In this document: in pieces, positions 17,311-25,665 of the stretch
Layout: the number at the start of each line of letters is the position of its first letter
How positions within the stretch are numbered: the stretch's first letter is position 1
From: Asticcacaulis sp. YBE204
GTDB lineage: Bacteria; Pseudomonadota; Alphaproteobacteria; Caulobacterales; Caulobacteraceae
Assembly: GCF_000495855.1 (NCBI RefSeq)
Contig: NZ_AWGF01000004.1
Location: forward strand, 62,001-126,000
Length of the DNA stretch: 64,000 bases
Reading direction: 5' to 3'
Notes under the pieces: model-generated
The model's input: the letters and a program-made list of their open reading frames with translations, nothing else
Told to the model about the DNA's origin: nothing
The model's database searches: none
Made by a program: the position numbers and the translations under genes

Positions 17311-17891
17311 GGGATTCGCATTTAATCCCCTCTCCCCATGGGGAGAGGGTTAGGGTGAGGGGGCTACTTAGTGTGTTACTCCCCCTCACCCGGTCCTTCG
17401 GACCACCCTCTCCCCACAGGGGCGAGGGGATTAAAGTTTTCCTCGTTCTCCTCTTCGCCCTGACCCAAATCGCCGCTGCCGTGCTGCCGGGCGAGGCCAT
17501 GCCCGATCCGCGTCAGGACCAGCGCGCTCGTGACCTCTATTCCGAAGTGCGATGCGTCGTCTGTCAGAACGAGTCGATCGCCGACTCCTCCGCCGATATT
17601 GCCGCCGATATGCGCCGCGATATCCGCCTGCATATCGCCGAGGGCCTGACCGACACGCAGATCCGCGACACGATGCGGGCGCGCTATGGCGACTATGTCC
17701 TGTTCCGCCCGCGTTTTGCCCTGACGACGGCGCTTTTGTGGCTGCTGCCAGTCGCGGTTTTGCTAACGGGCGGCATGATTTTCGCGCTAATGAATAAGAG
17801 GCCTGAAAAAACAGAGCCTTCCGCATTGACCCCTGACGAGCAGGCGCGGCTTGATCGGCTTCTGGATGGCGATAACGGGTCACAATCGTAA
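17307..17891 (+). CDS. ccmH: Cytochrome c maturation thiol oxidoreductase CcmH (CcmL type) with a repeat-encoded N-terminal extension
   Basis: CcmH keeps apocytochrome c cysteines reduced through its CxxC pair, here C83 and C86 in VRCVVCQNES, followed by a helix and a C-terminal membrane anchor (about residues 131-152). The normal protein begins with a signal peptide, which here corresponds to KVFLVLLFALTQIAAAVL. Upstream of it the frame continues open for 42 codons through a family 1 palindromic repeat up to ATG 17307, which overlaps the ccmF stop (ATGA). No ATG, GTG or TTG lies between the repeat and the signal peptide. So either translation starts at 17307 and makes an extended, arginine-rich leader, or it starts at ATT 17430 at the repeat edge. 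Confidence 0.9.
   Translation: MRDSHLIPSPHGERVRVRGLLSVLLPLTRSFGPPSPHRGEGIKVFLVLLFALTQIAAAVLPGEAMPDPRQDQRARDLYSEVRCVVCQNESIADSSADIAADMRRDIRLHIAEGLTDTQIRDTMRARYGDYVLFRPRFALTTALLWLLPVAVLLTGGMIFALMNKRPEKTEPSALTPDEQARLDRLLDGDNGSQS
17327..17429. repeat. Family 1 composite repeat inside the ccmH reading frame
   Basis: The left hairpin CCCCTCTCCCC-AT-GGGGAGAGGG is followed by GGTGAGGGGG; the right half has CCCCCTCACCC, inner hairpin GGTCC-TTC-GGACC (17392-17404) and terminal hairpin CCCTCTCCCC-ACA-GGGGCGAGGGG. It is preceded by TTTAAT as at other copies. Confidence 0.88.
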
Positions 17892-18033
17892 GCCACGATT
17901 TCGCCGCACCATACGGTTTAGATAGGTTATGACATTAAAGATCGGTCAGGATCGGAGAAAACTCTGGTTTCCGGTCTTAAAATGCCTATGTTCACGGTTA
18001 CAGTACTTAAAATAATCTCAGGATTGGACTCTC

Positions 18034-19554
18034 ATGGGGAAGCTTTTGACCTCAGTTAAGACGCACAAAGGCATGGTTGCCGGGATCGCCGGGGGCCTGA
18101 TGCTGGGTGCCGCGGTGGCCGGTGCCGCCGTATCGGGCATGGGCCAGTCAGGTGGCCCAAATGGGGGTTACGACGGTTCGACCCTGGTCAAGACCGCCGC
18201 CGTCAAGCCGATGAAGCCGCCCGCAGGCGCGCCCATGTCGTTCGCCGACATCATCGACCGCGTCTCGCCTGCCGTTGTCTCCATCGAGACCAAGGGCAAG
18301 GTCAAGATGCCCGCCGGTCTCAACATCCCCGGCTTCGAAGCCCCGCCGCAGGGCGAGGGCAACGAGCAGGAAGTGCGTGGCGCAGGCTCCGGCTTCTTCA
18401 TCACCGTCGATGGTTATGTGGTGACCAACAATCACGTCATCGAAGGCGCGGATGAAATCACCGTCGTCCTCAACAACGAATCCAAGCTCAAGGCGACCGT
18501 CGTTGGGCGCGACCCGGCGACCGACCTGGCCGTGCTCAAGGTCGAGGGCAAGAACTTCCCCTATGTCGAGTTTGAGACCACGCAGCGTCCGCGCGTCGGC
18601 GACTGGGTCATCGCGGTCGGCAATCCGTTCGGCCTGAGCGGCACGGCGACCGCCGGCATCGTCTCGGCCTTCGGGCGTCCGGACGGCGCGCAGGGCTATG
18701 TCGACTACATGCAGATCGACGCCGCCATCAATCGCGGTAACTCCGGTGGTCCGACCTTCGACCTCAACGGTCGCGTCATCGGCGTCAACTCGGCGATCAT
18801 CACGCCGTCGGGCGGCAATGCCGGCGTCGGCTTCGCCATTCCGGCCGATACGGCTTCGGCCATCACCACCAAGCTGATGGCGGGCGGCAAGGTCGAGCGC
18901 GGTTACATCGGCGTCTCTATCCTGCCGGTGTCCGAGGAAATCGCCGAAAGCCTGAATCTGCCCAACAAGGACGGCGCCTATGTCGCCGAAACCACCAAGG
19001 GCGGCCCTTCGGAAAAGGGCGGCATCCAGATCGGCGACATCGTCAAGACCGTCAACGGCAAGCCGGTGAAGATTCACACCGACCTGACCCGCAATGTGGC
19101 CAATGTCCGTCCGGGCGAAAAGGTCGAGGTCGAGGTGCTGCGCAACGGCAAGCTGGTCAAGCTGACCATCGTGGCGGCGCTGCGTCCGTCGGAAGACATT
19201 CTGGCCAAGGGCGTCAACGGCGACGGCGGCGATCAGACGACACCGAACGGCGAAAAGATCCCGCCGGTGCTGGGCCTGAGCCTCAAGCCGATCGATCCTG
19301 CCGACCGCAAGCAGTACAGCATCGAGCCGGAAGTCACCGGCGTGGTGATCAAGGCGATCGAGCCGACCTCCGACGGCGCGAAGAAGGGCCTGAAGGAAGG
19401 CGACGTCATCGTGCGCGCCGACAATCAGCCGGTCACCAGCCGCGCCGACTTCGACAGGATCGTCGCAGGCATGAAGGCGGCCAACCGTCCGTCGATCCTG
19501 CTTCTGGTCAACCGCGGCGGCCGTAATCTGCCGCTGCCGCTGAGCCTGAAGTAA
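18034..19554 (+). CDS. degP: Periplasmic serine protease DegP/HtrA
   Basis: A 506-residue Do-family protease-chaperone of the periplasm. An N-terminal hydrophobic segment (about 12-34) is a signal peptide or anchor. The trypsin-like domain has the triad H134 (NNHV), D164 (TDLAVL) and S237 (GNSGGP). Two PDZ domains follow (about 295-385, with GYIGVSI, and about 410-500, with DVIVRADNQPV). It follows the ccm operon, with 142 bases between that may hold its own promoter. A strong intrinsic terminator lies 21 bases after the stop. Confidence 0.95.
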   Translation: MGKLLTSVKTHKGMVAGIAGGLMLGAAVAGAAVSGMGQSGGPNGGYDGSTLVKTAAVKPMKPPAGAPMSFADIIDRVSPAVVSIETKGKVKMPAGLNIPGFEAPPQGEGNEQEVRGAGSGFFITVDGYVVTNNHVIEGADEITVVLNNESKLKATVVGRDPATDLAVLKVEGKNFPYVEFETTQRPRVGDWVIAVGNPFGLSGTATAGIVSAFGRPDGAQGYVDYMQIDAAINRGNSGGPTFDLNGRVIGVNSAIITPSGGNAGVGFAIPADTASAITTKLMAGGKVERGYIGVSILPVSEEIAESLNLPNKDGAYVAETTKGGPSEKGGIQIGDIVKTVNGKPVKIHTDLTRNVANVRPGEKVEVEVLRNGKLVKLTIVAALRPSEDILAKGVNGDGGDQTTPNGEKIPPVLGLSLKPIDPADRKQYSIEPEVTGVVIKAIEPTSDGAKKGLKEGDVIVRADNQPVTSRADFDRIVAGMKAANRPSILLLVNRGGRNLPLPLSLK

Positions 19555-19575
19555 GCGGTATTGCCGCTTCAAAAC

Positions 19576-19610
19576 AAAAAGCCCCGGATCGCAAGGTCCG
19601 GGGCTTTTTT
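19576..19610 (+). terminator. Intrinsic terminator of degP
   Basis: GCCCCGGA and TCCGGGGC form a perfect 8-bp stem (extended by A-T pairs to 13) with loop TCGCAAGG, followed by TTTTTT. Confidence 0.92.
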
Positions 19611-19612
19611 AC

Positions 19613-19846
19613 ATCCTTACCCGTTTACGGGGCCAGAAGGCTTATAATCCTTATCCGTTTACGGGGCCAGAAGGCTTATAATCCTTCCCCGTTTACGGGG
19701 AAGGTGGCGGCGAAGCCGACGGAAGGGGAGGCCATAGATCATACAAACCCTGACCGCGCATTTTGATACACCGCTTCCCCCTTCCGTCTTTGCCGCCTGT
19801 CGGCGTCAAATCCACCTTCCCCGTAAACGGGGAAGGATGTAGGGTC
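19613..19846. repeat. Family 4 composite repeat with 34-bp tandem duplication at its left end
   Basis: Two direct 34-bp units (19613-19646 and 19647-19680; each ATCCTT-A-CCGTTTACGGGG then CCAGAAGGCTTATA) lead into the terminal hairpin CCTTCCCCGTTTACGGGGAAGG. The right end near 19825-19846 is CCTTCCCCGTAAACGGGGAAGG, in inverted orientation, with inner blocks GACGGAAGGGG and CCCCCTTCCGTC. It occupies the space between degP and the symporter gene. Confidence 0.85.
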
Positions 19847-19873
19847 GCAGGAACGATAAAAACAGGGGGACGG

Positions 19874-21466
19874 ATGGCCAGCGCAGAGATAGGCATCATC
19901 GATGCGGCGGTTGCCGGTGGCTATGTCTGTGTCCTGCTGGCCATGCCCTTGCTTGGAGCGCTTCTGGGGCGGTCGAGAATCACCACCCTCAGTCAGCAGT
20001 TCTTAGGCGCGCGTCAGGCGCGCTGGCCGACGGTGGGCTTCACCCTGTTCGCGGCGACCCTGTCGGCGCCGGCGCTGGTCGGGGTGAGTGGCGCGGCCTA
20101 TGCTCACGGCATCAGCGTCTATAATTACGACTGGGTGGCGGTGCTGGTCCTGACCCTGTTCTGCGCCGTCGTCCTGCCGACCTATCTGTCATCCGGCGTC
20201 TTCACCGTGCCGGAATTCCTCGAAAAGCGCTACGGACGCTTTGCGCGGACCTATGTGTCGGGCCTGTCGATCGTGCTGATGACCTTCGTCGACACGGCGG
20301 GCCTGTTGTTTGCTGGCAGCCTGTTGTTCCGGCTTTTGTTCCCGGCGCTCAGCCTGTTCGAGGTAGGGGCGCTGCTGTCGCTGTGCGCCGGTCTGTTCCT
20401 CGTCGTCGGCGGGCTGAGGGCGGTCCTGCTGACCGATACGGTGCAGGCGGTCATCCTGATCTCAGCCTGCGCGCTGCTGTGCATTCTGGCGCTCGACGCC
20501 GTCGGCGGCTGGGCGGCGGTAGTGGCGCAGACTGCGCCGGAGCGGCTGAAACTGGTCCGGCCCGCCGCAGACCCGATCCTGCCGTGGACGGGGCTGGTCA
20601 CCGGCCTGCCGCTGATCGGCTTCTATTTCTGGTGTACCAACCAGTTCATGGTCCAGAAGGTGCTGGCGGCGGCGTCGCTCGATCACGGTCGCTGGGGCAG
20701 CCTGTTTGCCGGGGCGTTGAAGCTGACGACCCTGGGGCTGCTGATTGTGCCGGGCCTGTGCGCGCCGCTCCTGTTTCCCGATCTGGCCCAGCCGGATCAG
20801 TCGTTCCTTGCGCTGGTGATGCATTTGCTGCCGACGGGCCTGATCGGACTGATCGCCGGGGCATTCCTCGTCACCATCCTGTCGTCCCTGGCCAGCACCT
20901 ATAATGCCGCGGCGACTCTGGTGACGCTCGACTTCATCAGGGTCCACCGGCCGCAGACCTCGGAAAAAACGCTGCTCAATGCGGGCCGCGCCGTGATCCT
21001 GATCGTCATGGGGCTGTCGGTCCTGTGGTTGCCGGTTATGGGGCGGATTCAGGACACCTTGTGGAACTATCTTCAGGCCATGCTGTCCTACGCCGTGCCG
21101 CCGATTGCCACCCTGTTTCTGCTGGGGCTGTTCTGGCGGCGGGCCAATGGGTTCGGGGCGGCGTGCGGCCTGATTCTCGGCACGGCGGTGAGTCTGGGTC
21201 TGTTCGTCGGGATCGAACTGTGGCACGTCGTGCCGCTGCACTTCCTCGTCGCCGCTTGCCTCATCTTCGCCGTCAGCGCGGCGGCGGTGGTCACGGGCAG
21301 CCTGATGCGGCACGCCCCGCAGGGCATCGACGGGCTGATCTTCACCGGCGCGGTTTGGCGGCGGGAAACCGAAGCGCTGAAAACCGTGCCGTGGTATCGC
21401 AATTACCGCTGGCTGTCGGTCGGGCTTCTGGTCGTGACGGCCTGCGTGGTGGTGCCTTTTTTATAG
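19874..21466 (+). CDS. Sodium:solute symporter (SSS family, sugar-type)
   Basis: A 530-residue inner-membrane symporter of the SSS/SGLT family with about 13-14 hydrophobic segments. Family signs are the N-terminal QQFLGARQARWPTVGFTLFA, the VPEFLEKRYGR signature in TM3 region, GGLRAVLLTDTVQAVIL and ILSSLASTYNAAATLVTLDF. Such proteins import sugars or related compounds with sodium. The substrate cannot be read from the sequence. The ATG at 19874 with GGGGGACGG upstream was chosen; earlier in-frame codons fall in the family 4 repeat. It is resident in codon use and stands 50 bases before the small TonB-C-like gene. Confidence 0.88.
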   Translation: MASAEIGIIDAAVAGGYVCVLLAMPLLGALLGRSRITTLSQQFLGARQARWPTVGFTLFAATLSAPALVGVSGAAYAHGISVYNYDWVAVLVLTLFCAVVLPTYLSSGVFTVPEFLEKRYGRFARTYVSGLSIVLMTFVDTAGLLFAGSLLFRLLFPALSLFEVGALLSLCAGLFLVVGGLRAVLLTDTVQAVILISACALLCILALDAVGGWAAVVAQTAPERLKLVRPAADPILPWTGLVTGLPLIGFYFWCTNQFMVQKVLAAASLDHGRWGSLFAGALKLTTLGLLIVPGLCAPLLFPDLAQPDQSFLALVMHLLPTGLIGLIAGAFLVTILSSLASTYNAAATLVTLDFIRVHRPQTSEKTLLNAGRAVILIVMGLSVLWLPVMGRIQDTLWNYLQAMLSYAVPPIATLFLLGLFWRRANGFGAACGLILGTAVSLGLFVGIELWHVVPLHFLVAACLIFAVSAAAVVTGSLMRHAPQGIDGLIFTGAVWRRETEALKTVPWYRNYRWLSVGLLVVTACVVVPFL

Positions 21467-21516
21467 GTTGGCGAGGCCCGGTTTTGCAGGTATGAATCTC
21501 GCAGAACGGGGGTATC

Positions 21517-22032
21517 ATGCTACGATCCAGCCTTATATGCGCAGCCGTAAGCGTGACGCTGGCCCTGCCGGTGACGGCGCAATCGCTCAATCCGTCGCGT
21601 GAGGAAATCGCGCGGGACGAACAGCTGTGGACCTCGTCGCCCAAGACCTGCGAGGGTCGGAAAGCCTACCTGCAAAAGACCCGGCTGGGCGATTATTCAC
21701 GGTTTGCGCTTGAATGGCGGCGGGACAATAAGTGCCTCACGCCGTCGGCGGAATATATAACCCTTTCGTTCAAGGATCTGCGGGGTCAGGTCATTCGCGA
21801 CACGGACTATCCGACGGGCGCTCTCGAAAAGGGCGTGGAAGGCAATGTTATCGTCGAATGTCTGGCGGAGGTCGGCAACCGTTTGAGTGCGTGCCGCATC
21901 GTCACGGATTTTCGACCGGGTTTCAAACTGGGGGAGACGGCGGTGCGCCTTCTGACGGAACGGGGACGGACGCGCAAGCCCTACGCCGAAGGCCAGAGGC
22001 TGTGGATGGTCGTCATGTGGCGCATAGGTTAG
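21517..22032 (+). CDS. Secreted protein with TonB C-terminal-like domain (caspase-less relative of the next gene)
   Basis: A 171-residue exported protein with signal peptide MLRSSLICAAVSVTLALPVTA. A short helical module, LWTSSPKTCEGRKAYLQKTR…GDYSRFALEWRRDNKC, is followed by a TonB-C-like domain: DYPTGALEKGVEGNVIVEC…RLSACRIV…GFKLGETAVRLL. Both modules also make up the C-terminal part of the caspase-like protein encoded 3 bases downstream (matching YKAYLISYPQGAF and VVECVVQPDGRLSQC). Unlike TonB it has no N-terminal anchor in ExbBD style, so energy transduction is unlikely. Role unknown; likely periplasmic and functionally tied to its neighbour. Confidence 0.75.
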   Translation: MLRSSLICAAVSVTLALPVTAQSLNPSREEIARDEQLWTSSPKTCEGRKAYLQKTRLGDYSRFALEWRRDNKCLTPSAEYITLSFKDLRGQVIRDTDYPTGALEKGVEGNVIVECLAEVGNRLSACRIVTDFRPGFKLGETAVRLLTERGRTRKPYAEGQRLWMVVMWRIG

Positions 22033-22035
22033 GAG

Positions 22036-23265
22036 ATGAGATTTTTCGCTGTCTTTCTAAGTCTGTGCCTGATGCTGATGGCTGCGCCGGCGGCGGCGCA
22101 GGTCAAGCTGGCCCTGGTCATCGATCAGGTCGCCTATCGCGGCAACCTGTCGCCTCTCGCCGGGGCGGATACCGAAGCCGGTGAGGTCGCCGCGTCCCTG
22201 ACCGCCGTGGGCTTCACGGTCACCCGCGCCAGCAACCTGACCAAGCAAGGATTGGCGACGACGTTTCGCGAGTTCCGCCGCAAGGTCTCGGCGACACCGG
22301 GGGCAGTGGCCTTCATCTACTACACCGGCCACGGGTCGCGCGATCCGGCCAGCGACGCCAACGACAACTACCTGCTGGGGGTCGATTCGGAACTGACCAC
22401 GGCGTCGGACCTGCCGGAATTCGGCGTGCCCCTGTCCGACCTTAATGAGCAGTTTTCGGCGACCGGTGCGAAGGCGGTGATCATGGTCATCGATGCCTGC
22501 CGCACGACCCCGACCTTCGGCAAGGCGGGGTCAAAGGGGCTGGTGCCGGTCACCGCCTCGACCAATACCCTGATCGCCTATGCGACCGATACGGGCGATG
22601 TCGCCGATGTCGGGGTCTATGCGCCGATTTTGGCGCAGGAAATCCGCCGGTCGGGTCAGGACGTGACGCAGGTGTTCAGCCGCGTGCAGATACTGGTCTC
22701 GAAGAAAACCCAGAATAAACAACGCCCGTGGTCGAACAACCGGCTCTACGATCAGATATGTCTGGCGTCCTGCGATGTGGTCGCCGGTCCGACGCCCTTG
22801 CCTTTGCCGCCTGCGGGCCCCAGCGACTGGGACAAGGAAAAGGCCGTTTGGGACGGGGCGAAATCCTGCGCCGATTACAAGGCCTATCTGATCAGTTATC
22901 CCCAGGGGGCGTTTGCTGCGACGGCGCGCGAGCGTCAGAAGACTACCGAATGCGCCGGACCCGGTGGCGTGAGTACCGTGATGACGGCAACGCTGAACGA
23001 CGTGGCCGGGGTGCCGGACTGGATCGATTTCTACCCTTCCAAAGCCTTGCGCAAGGACGTGGCCGGGCGATCTGTCGTCGAATGCGTCGTCCAGCCGGAT
23101 GGCCGCCTGAGCCAATGCCTGACCGTGTCGGAAACGCCGGTGGAAATGGGCTTTGCCGAGGCGGCGCACAAGGCGCTCACCAGCAAGGCGCGGGTCGATA
23201 CCGGTAAATTCCCGCCGGGTCAGCGCGTGCGCTTCCCCATCAAATGGCAGGTGCCGAAGTTCTGA
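22036..23265 (+). CDS. Secreted caspase-family (C14, metacaspase-like) protein with TonB-C-like domain
   Basis: A 409-residue exported protein with a signal peptide ending AAPAAAQ (about residue 22). The p20-like domain shows the catalytic dyad: H99 in FIYYTGHGS and C155 in MVIDACRTTP. Caspase-like peptidases of this type cleave after Arg or Lys in known orthocaspases; the specificity here is not visible. A proline-rich hinge (PTPLPLPPAGPSDW) leads to a Cys-bounded helical module and a TonB-C-like domain at the C-terminus. The gene follows the 171-residue relative by 3 bases, so they are co-transcribed and probably co-regulated. The periplasmic location is unusual, as most bacterial caspase homologues are cytoplasmic. 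Confidence 0.88.
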   Translation: MRFFAVFLSLCLMLMAAPAAAQVKLALVIDQVAYRGNLSPLAGADTEAGEVAASLTAVGFTVTRASNLTKQGLATTFREFRRKVSATPGAVAFIYYTGHGSRDPASDANDNYLLGVDSELTTASDLPEFGVPLSDLNEQFSATGAKAVIMVIDACRTTPTFGKAGSKGLVPVTASTNTLIAYATDTGDVADVGVYAPILAQEIRRSGQDVTQVFSRVQILVSKKTQNKQRPWSNNRLYDQICLASCDVVAGPTPLPLPPAGPSDWDKEKAVWDGAKSCADYKAYLISYPQGAFAATARERQKTTECAGPGGVSTVMTATLNDVAGVPDWIDFYPSKALRKDVAGRSVVECVVQPDGRLSQCLTVSETPVEMGFAEAAHKALTSKARVDTGKFPPGQRVRFPIKWQVPKF

Positions 23266-23374
23266 TTTGGATAGTTGCCGGCGCAACAGTCTGGCTAATC
23301 TGAACCGTCAACAATGCTGGTTTGCGGGATACGGATTTCGGCCTATGCTCGCGTCAGATTTACGAGGCCTTCCC

Positions 23375-24622
23375 ATGTCGAAAATTCCGTTCTGGTTGCG
23401 TGTTCTGATCGCTTTTGCACTGGGGACCGGCATCGGCGTGGCGTTCGGTGAGCAAGCCGTGCCCTATGTCGAACCCGTCGGCGACCTGTTCGTGCGCCTG
23501 ATCAAGATGCTGGTCGTGCCGCTGGTCTTCTTCACCATCGCGGCGTCGATTGCGCGGCTGGGCGACGGAGCTTTAGGTGAGAACGGGGGTGGCAAGGCCG
23601 TGCGGTTGGGCGTCGTGACCATCATCTGGTTCATCATTACCGCCGGTCTGGCGGTGGGGCTCGGTTTCGCCATCGGGCATCTGATCGAGCCGGGCCGCGG
23701 CCTGACCGGTCTGCCGCTGGCCGAGGTCACGCCCAAGGTCATCCCGCCGGTGCAGGACGTCCTGATCGGCATCGTGCCCACCAATATCCTCAAGGCCTTC
23801 GCCGAAGGTCAGGTCCTGAGCGTGGTCTTCGTGGCGCTGTTCGTCGGCGCAGGCCTGAGTGCGCTGGGGGAAAAGACGCGTAATCTCCGTCATATCGTCG
23901 AACAGGGCAGCCAGCTGATGTTCAAGCTGACGCGCTGGGTGATCCAACTGACGCCGATCGGGGTGTTCGGTCTGATCGCCTCGGTCGTCGGGTCGTATGG
24001 CCTTGAGAGCCTCGCACCGCTGCTGAGCTTTATCGGCGCCATCTATCTGGCCTGTCTGATCCACGTCTTCGTCGTCTATCCGATCCTGATCAAGCTGCAC
24101 GGCCTGAGCGTCGTCGCGTTCTACAAGGGCGTGTTCGAGGCGCAGCAGACGGCCTTCTTTACCTGCTCGTCCTTGGGCACCCTGCCGGTGTCGCTCAATG
24201 CCGCGATTGAGAAGCTGAAGCTCAATCCGGCCTATGCGGGCTTTGCCGTGCCGCTGGGGGCCAATATGAAGATGGACGGCTGCGGGGCCATCTATCCGGC
24301 CATCGCCTCGATTTTTGTCGCCAACTATTTCGGCATTACCCTGACACCGAGCCATTACGTCATCATCGCCCTCACGGCGATGCTGGGGTCGCTGGCCACC
24401 GCCGGCGTGCCCGGCGTGGCCACGGTTATGCTGACGCTTACCTTGGCCACGGCGGGATTGCCGCTGGAAGGGATCGCGCTTCTGGCCGCCATCGACCGCA
24501 TCATCGACATGGTGCGCACGGCGACCAATGTGACGGGTCAGATCCTGATCCCGACGCTGGTGGCGCGCGAGAATGGTCTGATCGAGCCAGAGAGCGCGTT
24601 GTTGCCAGCGGGTAAGAAGTGA
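23375..24622 (+). CDS. Dicarboxylate/amino acid:cation symporter (DAACS, GltP/DctA-like)
   Basis: A 415-residue inner membrane symporter that would import C4-dicarboxylates or acidic amino acids with protons or sodium. Family marks are FVRLIKMLVVPLVFFTIAASI near the N-terminus, the serine-rich hairpin TCSSLGTLPVSL, the NMDG-type motif GANMKMDGCG, and TAGVPGVATVMLTLTL with IDRIIDMVRTATNVTG near the C-terminus. The frame is open upstream to 23153, overlapping the previous gene, but ATG 23375 matches the family N-terminus. The TGA stop is the first three bases of a family 3 repeat. Confidence 0.9.
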   Translation: MSKIPFWLRVLIAFALGTGIGVAFGEQAVPYVEPVGDLFVRLIKMLVVPLVFFTIAASIARLGDGALGENGGGKAVRLGVVTIIWFIITAGLAVGLGFAIGHLIEPGRGLTGLPLAEVTPKVIPPVQDVLIGIVPTNILKAFAEGQVLSVVFVALFVGAGLSALGEKTRNLRHIVEQGSQLMFKLTRWVIQLTPIGVFGLIASVVGSYGLESLAPLLSFIGAIYLACLIHVFVVYPILIKLHGLSVVAFYKGVFEAQQTAFFTCSSLGTLPVSLNAAIEKLKLNPAYAGFAVPLGANMKMDGCGAIYPAIASIFVANYFGITLTPSHYVIIALTAMLGSLATAGVPGVATVMLTLTLATAGLPLEGIALLAAIDRIIDMVRTATNVTGQILIPTLVARENGLIEPESALLPAGKK

Positions 24623-24798
24623 CTCCCTCCTCCCTACGCAGTGGGGAGGTGTCATTGAGCAAAGCGAAATGACGGAGGGGGATGACACCAAGCCGTTTAG
24701 CGCGCTGCGGATTTCGGAGTCATCCCCCCTCCGTCATTTGCCAGCGGAGCTGTCAAATGCCACCTCCCCATCGCTGCGCGACAGGGAGGAGGGAGTCA
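24620..24798. repeat. Family 3 composite repeat spanning stop codon to stop codon
   Basis: Left end TGACTCCCTCCTCCCT…GGGGAGGTG and right end CACCTCCCC…AGGGAGGAGGGAGTCA are terminal inverted repeats; inner blocks ATGACGGAGGGGG and CCCCCTCCGTCAT are also inverted. The TGA at the left edge (24620-24622) is the stop of the symporter. The TCA at the right edge (24796-24798) is the stop of the convergent kinase gene. Confidence 0.88.
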
Positions 24799-25551
24799 GG
24801 CCGCCACTTCGGCGCGTTTGAGCGGTACATAGAGGCTGAACACAGCGCCGGTTTCCAGGTGGTTCTTCACCTCGATGCGACCGCCCAGCAACGCCATGAT
24901 CAGTTCGGCGATGCTCAGGCCGAGGCCTGTCCCGGCGTTTTGCTGATCCTGCCGTTGCAGACGGGTATATTTGGAAAAGACCGAGCGAATCTTGTCCGGC
25001 GGGATGCCGGGGCCGTGGTCGCGCACGTGGACGAAGGCCTCGTCGCCCGTCGCGCCGTAATCGATATCGACGACCGGCGTCTTCCCCGTATGTTTCAGCG
25101 CGTTCTCGATGACCAGCCCAACGACGCGGCTAAGCAGAACCGTATCGGTATTGAACGCTTCGGCACCGCCCAGATCGTGCAACCGGATATCGCCTTTGTC
25201 CTTGAGCGGCCCCAGACGCGTGATCGAATCCTTGATCAGCGGCGTCAGATTGGCGGGTTCTTCGCGCGGCCGCACCGAATCGCTTTCCAGCTTGGCCATG
25301 TCGAGGATGTTGGTGATGAACTTGTCGAGGCGATAGGCCTCCGACAGGGCCGAATTGATCAGCGAGCGGCGTTTTTCCTCCGAAAGCTTGGCTTCCAGAA
25401 GGGTGTAGACTTCGAGCGAGCCGATGATCGTGGCCAGCGGAGTCTTGAGATCGTGCGAGACGGCGGACAGCATCTGACGGTACAGCGATTCCTTGATGTG
25501 GTCAGGTTCCTGACCGTTCGCAGCCGTATCCGTACCGGTAAACGCGTTCAT
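24796..25551 (-). CDS. Soluble sensor histidine kinase (KdpD C-terminal-like)
   Basis: A 251-residue kinase core without membrane segments. The H box is LSAVSHDLKTPLATIIG with H33, resembling the KdpD transmitter; VIENALKHT is the N box, VRDHGPGIPPDKIRSVFSKYTR covers G1/F and GTGLGLSIAELIMALLGG the G2 box. There is no sensor domain beyond about 25 residues of N-terminal sequence, and no response regulator nearby, so it is an orphan whose input and partner are unknown. It is transcribed toward the family 3 repeat. Confidence 0.85.
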   Translation of the reverse strand: MNAFTGTDTAANGQEPDHIKESLYRQMLSAVSHDLKTPLATIIGSLEVYTLLEAKLSEEKRRSLINSALSEAYRLDKFITNILDMAKLESDSVRPREEPANLTPLIKDSITRLGPLKDKGDIRLHDLGGAEAFNTDTVLLSRVVGLVIENALKHTGKTPVVDIDYGATGDEAFVHVRDHGPGIPPDKIRSVFSKYTRLQRQDQQNAGTGLGLSIAELIMALLGGRIEVKNHLETGAVFSLYVPLKRAEVAA

Positions 25552-25631
25552 CTATCTCAACCTTTATAGGCTCTTTCGGCCCTGAGAATACCTATAGGCG
25601 TTTCGGCGGATAAGGCCAAGTGAAAGCATAA

Positions 25632-25659
25632 CGCCGACCGGGTTTTCACCCGACCGGCG
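25632..25659 (-). terminator. Possible terminator of the coiled-coil gene
   Basis: Read on the minus strand, CGCCGGTCGGG, loop TGAAAA, CCCGGTCGGCG forms a stem with two imperfect pairs; no clear T tract follows. Confidence 0.4.
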
Positions 25660-25665
25660 ATGCCG

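Noticed and set aside
18148-19572. A 474-codon minus-strand frame opposite degP
   Set aside because: Antisense artefact; the DegP triad and PDZ domains are on the plus strand.
19613-19704. Possible CRISPR array
   Set aside because: The units are contiguous with no spacers and only two and a half copies; they belong to a palindromic repeat end.
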